Positions 43,755-52,085 of a stretch of DNA of 64,000 nucleotides are shown here, piece after piece; position 1 is the first letter of the stretch; every line of letters starts with the position of its first letter. The notes below the pieces were generated by a model. The model saw nothing but the letters and a program-made list of their open reading frames with translations, had not been told where the DNA came from and searched no databases. The stretch spans positions 42,824-106,823 of the forward strand of contig NZ_JBHUOR010000044.1 of the NCBI RefSeq assembly GCF_042686175.1, read 5' to 3'. Source of the stretch: Kurthia populi. GTDB lineage: Bacteria; Bacillota; Bacilli; Bacillales_A; Planococcaceae. The translations under genes were made by a program, and so were the position numbers.

Positions 43755-44589
43755 TCTTTATACAATTGGTGATGTCGCAAAGTTAATGAATATTTCGATT
43801 TACACATTGCGTTATTACGATCAAATCGACTTATTTAAGCCTGCTTTCACAGACCCCAAAACAAATTATCGCTACTATGAAGATACACAGCTTTTTCAGC
43901 TTGATTGGATTAAGTCACTACGCTCAATAGGAACGCCGCTTGAAAAAATCCATGAAACATATCAAATTTCAACCGCAGAACAGCTTCATTTCTTAGATGA
44001 GCAAGAGCAAGTCGTCAATGAGCAGCTAAGTGAGCTTACTGCCGTACAAAAAAATATCGCACAGGTACGTCAATATTTAACACAGCAGCTTGATGACCAT
44101 CAGTTGAATGAGGTCTATGTGCTAGAGGCACCTGTTACACGTATTTTAGTAAAGCCACTGACGAAAAAAGGCATTAATCCTCGCGCTATTGAAAATAGCT
44201 CCTATAGCGATATGAAACATTTTCTAGAAGAGCAGCATCTTGGCATTCATGGTGGCTATGGTGGCATCTTTCCTTACCGTGCAGATTACGCGTCCGTTGA
44301 GGAGATGGATTACCATACATTATTCACGCCGCTTTTTAGCGACAAATGGGTAACAGAGATTGCAGAAGGAATGGACATCGGCAAAATTCCAGGTGGGCGC
44401 TACGTTGCAATTCGTTTTGAATTCAGTCCATCCGCCTATGTAATAAACTATCAAAAACTATGTGCTTATATAGAAGAAAGGCATTTAAAGCCTAAAAGTA
44501 TTTACGAATTTTTCACGATGACGCAGTATGCACCCGAAGCAAAATCCGTTTTCATTATCGAGCTACGTATTAGTTTAGATAAAGCATAA
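43741..44589 (+). CDS. MerR-family regulator with effector-binding domain (BmrR-like)
   Basis: A 282-residue protein: MerR winged helix (about 4-72, YTIGDVAKLMNISIYTLRYYDQIDLF), a coiled-coil dimerisation helix (about 80-120), and a C-terminal GyrI-like effector domain, the layout of the multidrug sensor BmrR. The start is TTG at 43741 inside the exporter end, with GTGAGG upstream. It probably binds the same hydrophobic cations that the pump exports and activates the 19-bp-spacer promoter in front of the pump. Confidence 0.9.
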   Translation: MKKDNLYTIGDVAKLMNISIYTLRYYDQIDLFKPAFTDPKTNYRYYEDTQLFQLDWIKSLRSIGTPLEKIHETYQISTAEQLHFLDEQEQVVNEQLSELTAVQKNIAQVRQYLTQQLDDHQLNEVYVLEAPVTRILVKPLTKKGINPRAIENSSYSDMKHFLEEQHLGIHGGYGGIFPYRADYASVEEMDYHTLFTPLFSDKWVTEIAEGMDIGKIPGGRYVAIRFEFSPSAYVINYQKLCAYIEERHLKPKSIYEFFTMTQYAPEAKSVFIIELRISLDKA

Positions 44590-44596
44590 CTGCATT

Positions 44597-44640
44597 AAAA
44601 AAGGTCGAAACCCCTTTAGAACGGGATTTCGGCCTTTTTA
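44597..44640 (+). terminator. Terminator of MFS-MerR operon
   Basis: GGtCGAAAcCCC pairs with GGgATTTCGgCC, followed by TTTTT. Confidence 0.88.
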
Positions 44641-44688
44641 GCATAAAAAATAGGCAGCGTATGCTACGGTGCCTATCGTTTATCATCA

Positions 44689-44871
44689 TTAATCTAATTT
44701 ATCGTAATCGTTTACATCATTTGTTGTATGGAATTGATAAAGATTTAGAAGTTGATCAAGTTTTTCACTTAAGCGGATGGTTTCATCATTCAAAAATCCT
44801 TTTTCCAGGCCTGACTGAATCATTTTTTCACGAGTGATTTCTAATTTTCTTAAAAGCGTATCAGACATCAT
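44689..44871 (-). CDS. Spo0E-like aspartyl-phosphate phosphatase
   Basis: A 60-residue two-helix protein of the Spo0E family, which dephosphorylates Spo0A~P and so delays sporulation. The signature S-x-x-L-D-x-L-L is present as SEKLDQLLNLYQ near residue 34. GGAGG lies 8 bases before the first of two ATG codons. It is short and self-contained, with AT-rich flanks. Its presence argues for a spore-forming organism. Confidence 0.85.
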   Translation of the reverse strand: MMSDTLLRKLEITREKMIQSGLEKGFLNDETIRLSEKLDQLLNLYQFHTTNDVNDYDKLD

Positions 44872-44980
44872 TTGTCCATCCTCCCTCTATATACTTCGTT
44901 AAAATAGTTTACGTAACGTTCATTATTATACTATTATTTCCACATTTTCGGAGATGAAATTTACGACAAAATTCGACAAA

Positions 44981-45169
44981 TCAGCTTCTACCTTCAACAG
45001 AATACACATAAGAAACATTGCCACCCTGCTTGGCAATCCCTCTAAAATGTTTAAAATCTTCTCTTTTAATGACAATTTCTCTAATTTCATAGAATTCATT
45101 TTTATCTACATCAATCGAAGCGATTTTGCCATTTTTCAAGTCATCTAGCATAGAATTATAATCCTTCAT
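44981..45169 (-). CDS. Small hypothetical protein
   Basis: A 62-residue frame with a plausible GGAAG ribosome site 9 bases upstream of its ATG. It is highly charged, rich in Lys/Asp/Glu, without Cys, signal or membrane segment; the order of secondary structure looks like a short helix followed by beta strands. No family recognised. An overlapping frame on the other strand lacks a ribosome site, so I prefer this strand, but expression is not certain. Confidence 0.5.
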   Translation of the reverse strand: MKDYNSMLDDLKNGKIASIDVDKNEFYEIREIVIKREDFKHFRGIAKQGGNVSYVYSVEGRS

Positions 45170-45272
45170 TGTAAATTACTTCCTTTTTTGTTTTTTTAAT
45201 AGTTTTTATTTTACTTTTTCTAGAAATTCATGCACAATATTTACAATATTATTGCAAAAGGGGCTGTTGAAT

Positions 45273-45467
45273 ATGACAGAAAGAGTAGAACTGGGAAATA
45301 TCATTGAGTTTGGTGATGGCTTACAAGGTATTGTAGAAAAAGTAAATGAGAACTCTGTAATTGTTAATTTAACATATATGAGCAATTTTAGTAGCCTTGA
45401 TTTAGAAGAGCGTACTGTAATCAATCATAAGCGCTATAAAGTCATTGCAGAGCACGCAGCTAAATAA
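45273..45467 (+). CDS. YkvS/DUF2187 family small protein
   Basis: A 64-residue protein with the DUF2187 pattern ELGNIIEFGDGLQGIVEKVN followed by NSVIVNLTYM and INHKRYKVI, as in B. subtilis YkvS. It forms a small KOW-like beta barrel by appearance; function is unknown. The ATG at 45273 lies 9 bases from AAAAGGGG; the frame's earlier TTG overlaps that site. Confidence 0.83.
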   Translation: MTERVELGNIIEFGDGLQGIVEKVNENSVIVNLTYMSNFSSLDLEERTVINHKRYKVIAEHAAK

Positions 45468-45557
45468 TTTCTTGCTATCGGTATCATTTAATCCTACAAT
45501 AGCTGTAATGAAGTACCGTCCTTATGAGACGGTACTATTTTTTTAGGAGGACTTTAT

Positions 45558-46157
45558 ATGTTGCGGCGCTATCATCTTGTTTTTATATTTTCATTGATTG
45601 CTGTTTTTGCACTAATGACAGTTAGCTTTCAAAATCCCGCACTCTTTTGGTTTACATACACGTTTTCAATGCTGTTATGTGTCGCATTTAGTAAAACGTT
45701 TTCGGAAGTTTTTGATGAGCTATCAACTGCTAACTATTTAGTATTAGGCATTCCAAGTGGTATTATCGGTTACTTTATTATTTTAGGGTTTTATCAACTT
45801 CTACCCCATACTGCGGCGACAAACGTACAGACATTTCTTGTAACGTTTTCCCCACATTCTCTTTTTGAATATATTTTGCTTATTCTGATTATTGCTGTAG
45901 CTGAAGAGCTCTACTGGCGTGGCTTTGTTCAACAATACTTAAAACAGTTTATGCGTGATGTATTCGCTATTATCGTGGCTTCATTCGCATTTGCTATTCC
46001 ACTCGCAATCAATGGCTTTTATATGCCTAGTGTTGCCGCCTTCTTTAGTGGTATTGTAATCGGCTTTCTTTACGAACGCACTAAAAGTATGCCGGTCATT
46101 ATCATCATTCACATTGTGATGCTAACACTTCTTTTCTTATTATTACCACTATATTAA
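45558..46157 (+). CDS. CPBP-family intramembrane protein, motif 2 His absent
   Basis: A 199-residue, six-helix membrane protein of the CPBP (Abi/Rce1-like) protease family. Motif 1 is intact as EELYWRG near residue 117, and the motif 3 His is in IIIHIVML near the end. The family's motif 2 (FxxxH) should lie in SFAFAIPLAI but has no His, so proteolytic activity is uncertain. AGGAGG precedes the ATG. Confidence 0.8.
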   Translation: MLRRYHLVFIFSLIAVFALMTVSFQNPALFWFTYTFSMLLCVAFSKTFSEVFDELSTANYLVLGIPSGIIGYFIILGFYQLLPHTAATNVQTFLVTFSPHSLFEYILLILIIAVAEELYWRGFVQQYLKQFMRDVFAIIVASFAFAIPLAINGFYMPSVAAFFSGIVIGFLYERTKSMPVIIIIHIVMLTLLFLLLPLY

Positions 46158-46221
46158 GATGCTAACCCACATCTTTTTTACTATTTTATGGAATTTATTC
46201 CAACAGAATTTTATTTTCTAC

Positions 46222-46265
46222 TTAAAAAGGAGAAATCGCATTTTATCGCGATTTCTCCTTTTTGC
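46222..46265. terminator. Bidirectional terminator between CPBP and MarR genes
   Basis: AAAAAGGAGAAATCGC pairs with GCGATTTCTCCTTTTT and lies between convergent genes. Confidence 0.9.
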
Positions 46266-46277
46266 TATCCATAAAAC

Positions 46278-46727
46278 TTAGTACGATAAATCTTTAATCG
46301 ATAAGCCTAATTTTTTTAGCAATTGAATCGCTTGGTTTTTTTCCTCTTCATCAAGAGAGCTCACTAAATGATTTAGTTGCACTTCATGACGTGGGAAAAG
46401 TTCGGCCATAAAATCACTGCCCTTTTCTGAGATTTCTGCGTATGTCACGCGGCGATCATTTGGGCATGCAAGACGGTATAAAAAACCTCGCTTTTCAAGT
46501 TTATCAATCACGTACGTAATCGAACCACTTGCTAATAAAATTTTATTGCCGATTTGCTGTAATGGTTGGCGGCCTTTATGATAAAGCAACTCTAGTACCG
46601 CAAATTCTGTTGGGTTTAAACCATTCTCTTGGAAAAACTGGTTTGTCACTTCATTGATTGCTTTATTTGCTCGTGACAGCACAATATATAATTTAAGAGA
46701 TTGTTTGATTTCTTCTGAAGAAGTCAT
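46278..46727 (-). CDS. MarR-family transcriptional regulator (MhqR-like)
   Basis: A 149-residue MarR repressor: winged helix around GRQPLQQIGNKILLASGSITYVIDKLEKRG, then the wing DRRVTYAEISEKG and two C-terminal dimer helices. A single Cys in RLACPNDRR may serve as a redox sensor. Similarity in length and pattern suggests the MhqR (quinone/hydroquinone response) branch, but this is not certain. The ATG at 46727 is 8 bases from AAAGG. No drug or quinone gene is adjacent; its promoter carries a dyad, so autoregulation is likely. Confidence 0.87.
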   Translation of the reverse strand: MTSSEEIKQSLKLYIVLSRANKAINEVTNQFFQENGLNPTEFAVLELLYHKGRQPLQQIGNKILLASGSITYVIDKLEKRGFLYRLACPNDRRVTYAEISEKGSDFMAELFPRHEVQLNHLVSSLDEEEKNQAIQLLKKLGLSIKDLSY

Positions 46728-46755
46728 TCGTATCATCCTTTATTTTTTCACATTA

Positions 46756-46790
46756 AATTTATTATAGCGATTATTAAATTGCTTTGTCAA
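46756..46790 (-). promoter_or_regulatory. Consensus promoter with operator-like dyad before MarR gene
   Basis: Minus strand: TTGACA (46790-46785), 18-base spacer, TATAAT (46766-46761), both perfect consensus boxes. An imperfect 25-bp palindrome beginning AATTTA and ending TAAATT (46756-46780) covers the spacer and -10 box. Such a strong promoter under a dyad fits self-repression. Confidence 0.75.
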
Positions 46791-46865
46791 AACGAGTTTG
46801 TAACAATCCCCTATTGTTGATACACTAAGCATATCTCTCACACTAATTTAAAGGAGTTTCTACAA

Positions 46866-48593
46866 TTGAAAACTGTACTCGCAACATTGAATGCCAAATA
46901 TATTCATACGAATATTGCCATTCGTTATTTAAAAGCTTACGCTAGACCAGAATTTGACCCAGAGCTAGCTGAATATACGATTAAGGACCCTTCGTTTAAT
47001 ATCGTTTCAGATTTGTATCAAAAGAAGCCTGATATCGTCGGCTTCAGCTGTTATATTTGGAACATTGAAGAGACGATTCATGTAATCCGTATGCTACGCA
47101 AAGTAAGTCCACATACGAAAATTATCTTAGGCGGTCCTGAGGTGTCTTATGACGTTCATGATTGGTTACGCCGTTTAGATGGTCTAGTTGACTACATTTT
47201 AATGGGTGAAGGCGAAATTTCATTCAAAAAATTACTACAACACTTACATGGCGAAATCTTACTTGAGGAAGTTCCAGGGGTTTGTTATTTAGAAGATGGT
47301 AAAGTAAAAATTCATGCTGCCGCGCCAAAAGCAGATTTACGTACAATGCCTAGTATTTATCGTTTTGACGAAGACAAACGCCATATCCCAGGTCGCGTTG
47401 CGTATATTGAGACGAGTCGCGGATGTCCATTTAACTGCCAGTTTTGCCTTTCTTCTATTGAAATAGGGGTTCGTTACTTTAACCGCGAAAATGTGAAGGC
47501 AGATATTCGATATTTAATGGAAAATGGTGCACGTACGATTAAATTCGTCGACCGTACATTTAATATTAGCCGTAGTTATGCGATGGAAATGTTCCAATTT
47601 TTAATTGATGAGCATAAGCCAGGGGTTGTTTTCCAATTTGAAATTACAGCAGACATTATGCGCCCTGAAGTCATTGAATTCTTAAACGCCAATGCGCCAG
47701 CTGGCCTATTCCGTTTTGAAATTGGTGTGCAATCAACAAATGATGAAACAAATGATCTCGTAAAACGTCGTCAAAACTTCGAGAAATTAAAGCGTACCGT
47801 GACGATGGTTAAAGATGGTGGCAAAATCGATCAACATCTTGATTTAATTGCTGGTCTCCCTGAAGAAGACTATATGAGCTTCCGTAAAACCTTCAATGAT
47901 GTCTTTGCCATGCGTCCAGAGGAATTACAGCTGGGCTTCTTGAAATTACTGCGTGGTACAGGTCTACGAATCGATGCCGAAAAATATGGTTACGACTATA
48001 TCGACCTAGCACCCTACGAAATTTTCTCAAACAATGTTCTCACATTTGATGAAATTTTACGCATTAAACAAACCGAAGATATTTTAGAGAAATATTGGAA
48101 TGACCATCGTATGAATCGTACAATCGAATATTTAGTAAAAGAAGTATTTGATTCACCATTCGATTTCTTCCAAGAATTCGGCACGTACTGGGATGAGCAG
48201 GGCTGGTCAAAAATAGGTCACCAACTAGAAGACCTATTTACCCGCCTATTAGGATTCCTCGAAAAACGTGGTGGTGTGGATACACGTATCGTCGAAAACT
48301 TTATGCAGCTAGATTACTTCGATGCACAGCGCTTCTTCCCACGCAAGATTTGGTGGCAAAATGCACTCGCAAAAGAGGATGCTCGTCCACTTTACGACCA
48401 ATTGCTACAAGCAGAAGATAAAGTACAGCGCTTTAACCTGTCTGAAAAAGATTTATTTAAACACACATTAATCGTGCCTTGTCACATTGATGTGGAGGCT
48501 GCACATAATGGCGACTTTATTGCGAAGGAAAGTTACTTATTAACGTACTTCGAGCCATCAGGTAAAACGCACTTCCGCATGATTGAAAAATAA
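46866..48593 (+). CDS. B12-binding-domain radical SAM protein (DUF4080)
   Basis: A 575-residue protein with a cobalamin-binding Rossmann domain (about 1-135, LNAKYIHTNIAIRYLKAYA and VGFSCYIWNIEE), a radical SAM core with the 4Fe-4S cluster motif in RGCPFNCQFC (C-x3-C-x2-C, near 186), and a C-terminal DUF4080-type region. Family members perform methylations or rearrangements; this one's substrate is unknown. The start is TTG at 46866, with AAAGGAG 9 bases upstream. It stands alone between a MarR gene and a potassium channel gene. Confidence 0.9.
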   Translation: MKTVLATLNAKYIHTNIAIRYLKAYARPEFDPELAEYTIKDPSFNIVSDLYQKKPDIVGFSCYIWNIEETIHVIRMLRKVSPHTKIILGGPEVSYDVHDWLRRLDGLVDYILMGEGEISFKKLLQHLHGEILLEEVPGVCYLEDGKVKIHAAAPKADLRTMPSIYRFDEDKRHIPGRVAYIETSRGCPFNCQFCLSSIEIGVRYFNRENVKADIRYLMENGARTIKFVDRTFNISRSYAMEMFQFLIDEHKPGVVFQFEITADIMRPEVIEFLNANAPAGLFRFEIGVQSTNDETNDLVKRRQNFEKLKRTVTMVKDGGKIDQHLDLIAGLPEEDYMSFRKTFNDVFAMRPEELQLGFLKLLRGTGLRIDAEKYGYDYIDLAPYEIFSNNVLTFDEILRIKQTEDILEKYWNDHRMNRTIEYLVKEVFDSPFDFFQEFGTYWDEQGWSKIGHQLEDLFTRLLGFLEKRGGVDTRIVENFMQLDYFDAQRFFPRKIWWQNALAKEDARPLYDQLLQAEDKVQRFNLSEKDLFKHTLIVPCHIDVEAAHNGDFIAKESYLLTYFEPSGKTHFRMIEK

Positions 48594-48599
48594 TTAGGT

Positions 48600-48643
48600 T
48601 AAATAAAAAACAGGAACCCAGTTGGATTCCTGTTTTTTATTTA
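48600..48643. terminator. Bidirectional terminator between radical SAM and Ktr gene
   Basis: AAATAAAAAACAGGAA pairs perfectly with TTCCTGTTTTTTATTT around a 10-base loop. Confidence 0.92.
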
Positions 48644-49999
48644 ACCTATAATCACACGCTCTTTTGGATAATGGAATTTTGGTTTTTCTGATTTTCCTCC
48701 AAGTGAATACAGGAAGGAAATCAAGCCAACTCGTCCTATAAACATGAGTAACATAATAATGATTTTCCCAAAGGAGGACAGGTCTTCGGTCAGTCCGAGA
48801 GACATTCCACATGTACCGAACGCAGAAGTGATTTCAAAAACAATTTGAATCAAGGTTGCACTCTTTTCAGACAATGCAAGTATCATTGTTGAAATGAGCA
48901 CCATCATACACGCTAATAAAATAACGGCAAACGATCGATATACATCAATTAAATAAATTTCACGTTTGAAGATTTTAATATCTTCCTTACCACGCGCAAA
49001 GTTGTATAAAAATAATGCAGCAATCGCAAAAGTTGTCGTGCGAATACCACCACCTACTGAACTAGGAGAGGCCCCAATAAACATGAGGAAGCTTAAAAAC
49101 ATATCCGTTGATTCATGGAATTGCGTAACATCTACCGTTGTCAAGCCAGCTGAGCGTGTCGAATTCGACTGAAACATTGCGGCAAATAAAGCCTCATGCC
49201 AACTCATCCCTTTGAATGAATGGAATGATTCAATTAATAATACGACAAGTGTTCCCACTACAAAAAGCACGCCATATGTAACCGTTGTGATTTTTGCAAA
49301 TAACGAAAAGCGGAACACCTCATTATGCTTACGCTTTAAAAATGCTTTTACTTCCACTAATACCGGAAAGCCAATCGCGCCAAGTGTAATTAAAATCATA
49401 TGCACAACTTGTACAAAATAATCATTACGAAACGGTGCCATCGATGTTCCTGTAATATCAAACCCACCATTTGTCGTCGCAGACACAGCACCAAAAATAC
49501 CATGTAGTAACGCTTGTCCAAATGTATCATGGTACGGAGTAAAATAAAAATAACATGTTAAAATTATCGCACCCACTGCTTCAATGCTTAATAAAATTTT
49601 AATAATTTCTTTAATTAAATGCACAACACCAGATAAATTATATTGATTGTGATCGACCATAATCAGCTGGCGCTCTCGCAAGCCAATTTTTTTCCCGACA
49701 ACGAGCCATAAAAATGTACCCGCTGACATAATACCAATCGCGCCGAGTTGTAAAACAACGAGCAACATGATAATGCCAAATAATGAATACGTTTCAGAAA
49801 CATTAATCGTCGTGAGTCCGGTTACGCTAACCGCACTAACAGCTGTAAATAAGCTATCAAGCCAGGATACATGAACACCTGGCTTATGTACGCCTGGTAA
49901 ACTCAATAGGATAAAGGAAACCGTCATCGCCGCAAAATAATATAAAACGATTACTTGGAAAGGTGTTGCACGTTTTTTTATCTTTTTTATACTTCCCAT
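48641..49999 (-). CDS. TrkH/KtrB-family potassium uptake channel subunit
   Basis: A 452-residue membrane protein of the TrkH/KtrB/KtrD family made of four M1-P-M2 repeats. The four pore loops with the selectivity glycine are recognisable: SVTGLTT, TTNGGF, RSAGLTT and GTCGMS. ATG at 49999 has GAAAGGA 9 bases upstream; a TTG at 50017 overlaps that site. The cytoplasmic gating partner is probably KtrA encoded at 16096. Whether this is the high-affinity KtrB or low-affinity KtrD form cannot be decided from the sequence. Confidence 0.92.
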   Translation of the reverse strand: MGSIKKIKKRATPFQVIVLYYFAAMTVSFILLSLPGVHKPGVHVSWLDSLFTAVSAVSVTGLTTINVSETYSLFGIIMLLVVLQLGAIGIMSAGTFLWLVVGKKIGLRERQLIMVDHNQYNLSGVVHLIKEIIKILLSIEAVGAIILTCYFYFTPYHDTFGQALLHGIFGAVSATTNGGFDITGTSMAPFRNDYFVQVVHMILITLGAIGFPVLVEVKAFLKRKHNEVFRFSLFAKITTVTYGVLFVVGTLVVLLIESFHSFKGMSWHEALFAAMFQSNSTRSAGLTTVDVTQFHESTDMFLSFLMFIGASPSSVGGGIRTTTFAIAALFLYNFARGKEDIKIFKREIYLIDVYRSFAVILLACMMVLISTMILALSEKSATLIQIVFEITSAFGTCGMSLGLTEDLSSFGKIIIMLLMFIGRVGLISFLYSLGGKSEKPKFHYPKERVIIG

Positions 50000-50164
50000 A
50001 AAATCGAGTCCTTTCAATTAGTTAACGTCATAATATCCTATTGTAGGAGAAAAGTTTGTAAAAAGATAGACTGTCTTATCCGAAAGAATTGTCAATATAT
50101 TATTCCCTATAGTTACATATACAACCATAAAAAAATACTAGAACAAAATGTATCGGTTCCTAAC

Positions 50165-50199
50165 AAAAAGAAGGAATCGCGCCCGCGCAATTCCTTCTT
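50165..50199 (-). terminator. Terminator of TerC gene
   Basis: AGAAGGAATTGCGC pairs with GCGCGATTCCTTCT, followed by TTTTTG on the minus strand. Confidence 0.88.
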
Positions 50200-50221
50200 C
50201 ACTTATGCTTATTATTTATTT

Positions 50222-50992
50222 TTAGTGTTGTTCTTTTTTCGCACTACGAACACCCATAATATAACCACCAACAGCTAATAACACAAGTACTGTCCAGAAG
50301 ATAGCTTTCCATGTAAATGAATGTGGGAAATGCTCATCTAATACACCAATGTCTTTATGTGCTAATGTCATAACTGTTAATTTTACACCAACCCAGCCTA
50401 CGATTAAGAAAGCAGCTGTTTCAAGTTGTGGGTATTTTTGAAGTAATTTAACGAATGCTTGTGCAGCGAAACGCATAATGACAAGCCCGATAATACCTCC
50501 TAAGAACATAACGGTGAATTGACCACCATTGATACCGCCAATTTCCCACTCACCCCAATGAGGAAGTGTGACAGCTAATGCTACTGCTGCAAGCATTGAG
50601 TCAATTGCGAATGCTAAATCGGCTGCTTCTACTTTTACAACCGTCATCCAGAAGCCAGAGCCTTTTTTCACTGACTTTCCTTCTTCATCTACATGCTCAT
50701 CATCGTCATGCCCTTTCCGCAGATCATATAAATTCTTCGCGCTAATGAATAGTAGATACGCAGCACCGATTGCTTGTACCCACCATAATTCGACGATTAA
50801 TGTAATCATGAATAATGCAGCGAAACGCATAACGAATGCACCTAGTAAGCCGTAAAATAATGCTTTTTTCTGTTGTGCTGGTGGTAAGTGTTTTACCATT
50901 ACAGCCATTACAACGGCGTTATCAGCTGCTAATAACCCTTCTAATGCAACTAGCACAAGTAGTACCCAACCATATTCCAATAATAGTTCCAT
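50222..50992 (-). CDS. TerC-family membrane protein (manganese-associated, YkoY-like)
   Basis: A TerC-family integral membrane protein with about seven helices. Conserved acidic residues lie inside helices: LLAADNAVVMAVM and ADLAFAIDSM, expected to handle a metal ion. A cytoplasmic loop is rich in Asp/Glu/His (GHDDDEHVDEEGK). Start: the ATG that yields MELLLEYGWV (about 50992), with GGAGGAG 7-8 bases upstream; nine codons further upstream lack support. It is preceded by a yybP-ykoY riboswitch; relatives under that riboswitch are manganese exporters that also support metalation of exported enzymes. Confidence 0.9.
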   Translation of the reverse strand: MELLLEYGWVLLVLVALEGLLAADNAVVMAVMVKHLPPAQQKKALFYGLLGAFVMRFAALFMITLIVELWWVQAIGAAYLLFISAKNLYDLRKGHDDDEHVDEEGKSVKKGSGFWMTVVKVEAADLAFAIDSMLAAVALAVTLPHWGEWEIGGINGGQFTVMFLGGIIGLVIMRFAAQAFVKLLQKYPQLETAAFLIVGWVGVKLTVMTLAHKDIGVLDEHFPHSFTWKAIFWTVLVLLAVGGYIMGVRSAKKEQH

Positions 50993-51026
50993 TTGGATTT
51001 CTCCTCCTTTTTTGAACAAACAAAAA

Positions 51027-51178
51027 GAGACCCATGCCTAAATAAAGGCAAAGGTCTCACTTAGCAAAAAAGTTTTGCTCTTATAACCGATGATCTCTCT
51101 ATAGATCATGTACTGACGATTATAAGGATAGGAACACGTCCTATAGCTACTCCCCCTTGACCGAAGTCAAAAGTTTAT
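51027..51178 (-). ncRNA. yybP-ykoY manganese riboswitch with terminator
   Basis: On the minus strand the conserved core elements occur in order: GGGGGAGTAGC, an intervening arm, then ATCGTCAGTA, a second arm ending in ATCGGTTATAAGAGC, and a long terminator helix GAGACCTTTGCCT / AGGCATGGGTCTC followed by TTTTTG (51058-51022). This matches the Mn2+-sensing yybP-ykoY class, which permits read-through when Mn2+ is bound. The region upstream to 51407 holds two promoters and otherwise AT-rich DNA. Confidence 0.92.
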
Positions 51179-51197
51179 TCTGTTTGTTGTTACTGCT

Positions 51198-51227
51198 ATT
51201 ATAACAACATCTATTTCAAAAAGTAAA
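51198..51227 (-). promoter_or_regulatory. Promoter of riboswitch-terC transcript
   Basis: TTTACT, 18-base spacer, TATAAT on the minus strand, 20 bases ahead of the aptamer. Confidence 0.65.
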
Positions 51228-51348
51228 TAAAAAAATACTACTTTTCAAAATTTACAATATTTTTGAATTAAAATAAGTCTTAATGCTATACATACCTAAC
51301 CATTTAACATATAAATACCTATCACCTAAAAACAATTATCATATTTTA

Positions 51349-51376
51349 TTGATGTCATTACTAAATTTGTTATACT
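51349..51376 (+). promoter_or_regulatory. Promoter of 51408 gene
   Basis: TTGATG, 16-base spacer, TATACT, followed by the AGGAGG ribosome site 5 bases before ATG 51408. Confidence 0.6.
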
Positions 51377-51407
51377 TAATTATAAGACACCTGTTCAGGA
51401 GGATTTT

Positions 51408-52069
51408 ATGAGTGACATCCCTTTATTAACAAAAAATATGGACATGACATTAGAATTTTTTTCTCGCAAAAAACAAGTTTATTTGTCATAAGCGATTGTC
51501 ATTACAATCATTTTAAGGAGCAAGTATTTCACTATGCCCCTTTATTAACAACAATCGACTATGAAGCAATTAGCCATATTCAAACATGGGATATACTTCG
51601 AGATACTTACTTCATGTTAATGATTCCAAAAGATCAATACTTTGAAGAACCACTTACTAGCATGATTTTTAATGTCCGCCACCTGATTTTAAAACATGTA
51701 CGAGAAAACGTAATATTCCCAACAATATTTGAAGCCATTCAACAACAACCTTCACGTGCTTATATCGCAGCAATTGCCATAACACGCTATTTAACGTATT
51801 GGTTAAGCGATATTTTCAAAGACTCTTCATTACCGAATGAAATCTTACAAAATGAAACATTGCGTAATATGGATATTCGTCCACTTTTTGAAGAAAAATA
51901 TAGCACGATCGAACCCGTCCCTTCGGCAATTACAAATTTACAGGGGCGTATACTACGAAAAATTATTCAATATTCGAATACACATGATGAAGCATTAACA
52001 GCTCAATTGCAACAAGCCTTAATAGCCGCTCGTGCACAGTGGTCTATTTTTGAAAGCCATCATGTTTAA
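51408..52069 (+). pseudogene. Unrecognised protein gene, frameshifted (or sequence error)
   Basis: The ATG at 51408 has an excellent AGGAGG site and starts MSDIPLLTKNMDMTLEFFSRK, then stops after 27 codons. The reading continues in the -1 frame (SLFVISDCHYNHF, HYAPLLTTIDYEAISH, DILRDTYFMLMIPKD) straight into the long frame ending at 52069. The switch falls at or between a run of seven T (51456-51462) and six A (51468-51473), so one base appears to be missing. The combined product would be about 219 residues, mostly helical, without signal or known domain. It overlaps or abuts the TPR gene that follows, so the two are probably one operon. If the shift is real the gene is disrupted. Confidence 0.7.
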
Positions 52070-52085
52070 AGAAAGTAGGGATTAT

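Noticed and set aside
44954..45148. Plus-strand 64-codon frame opposite the small hypothetical gene
   Set aside because: No ribosome site; the minus-strand frame has one.
50000..50164. c-di-AMP (ydaO) riboswitch before the Ktr channel gene
   Set aside because: No conserved core elements seen; the region is AT-rich with no matching stems.
51456..51476. Programmed -1 frameshift site
   Set aside because: The A6C and T7 runs are not in the canonical X-XXY-YYZ phase relative to the first frame; mutation or sequencing error is simpler.
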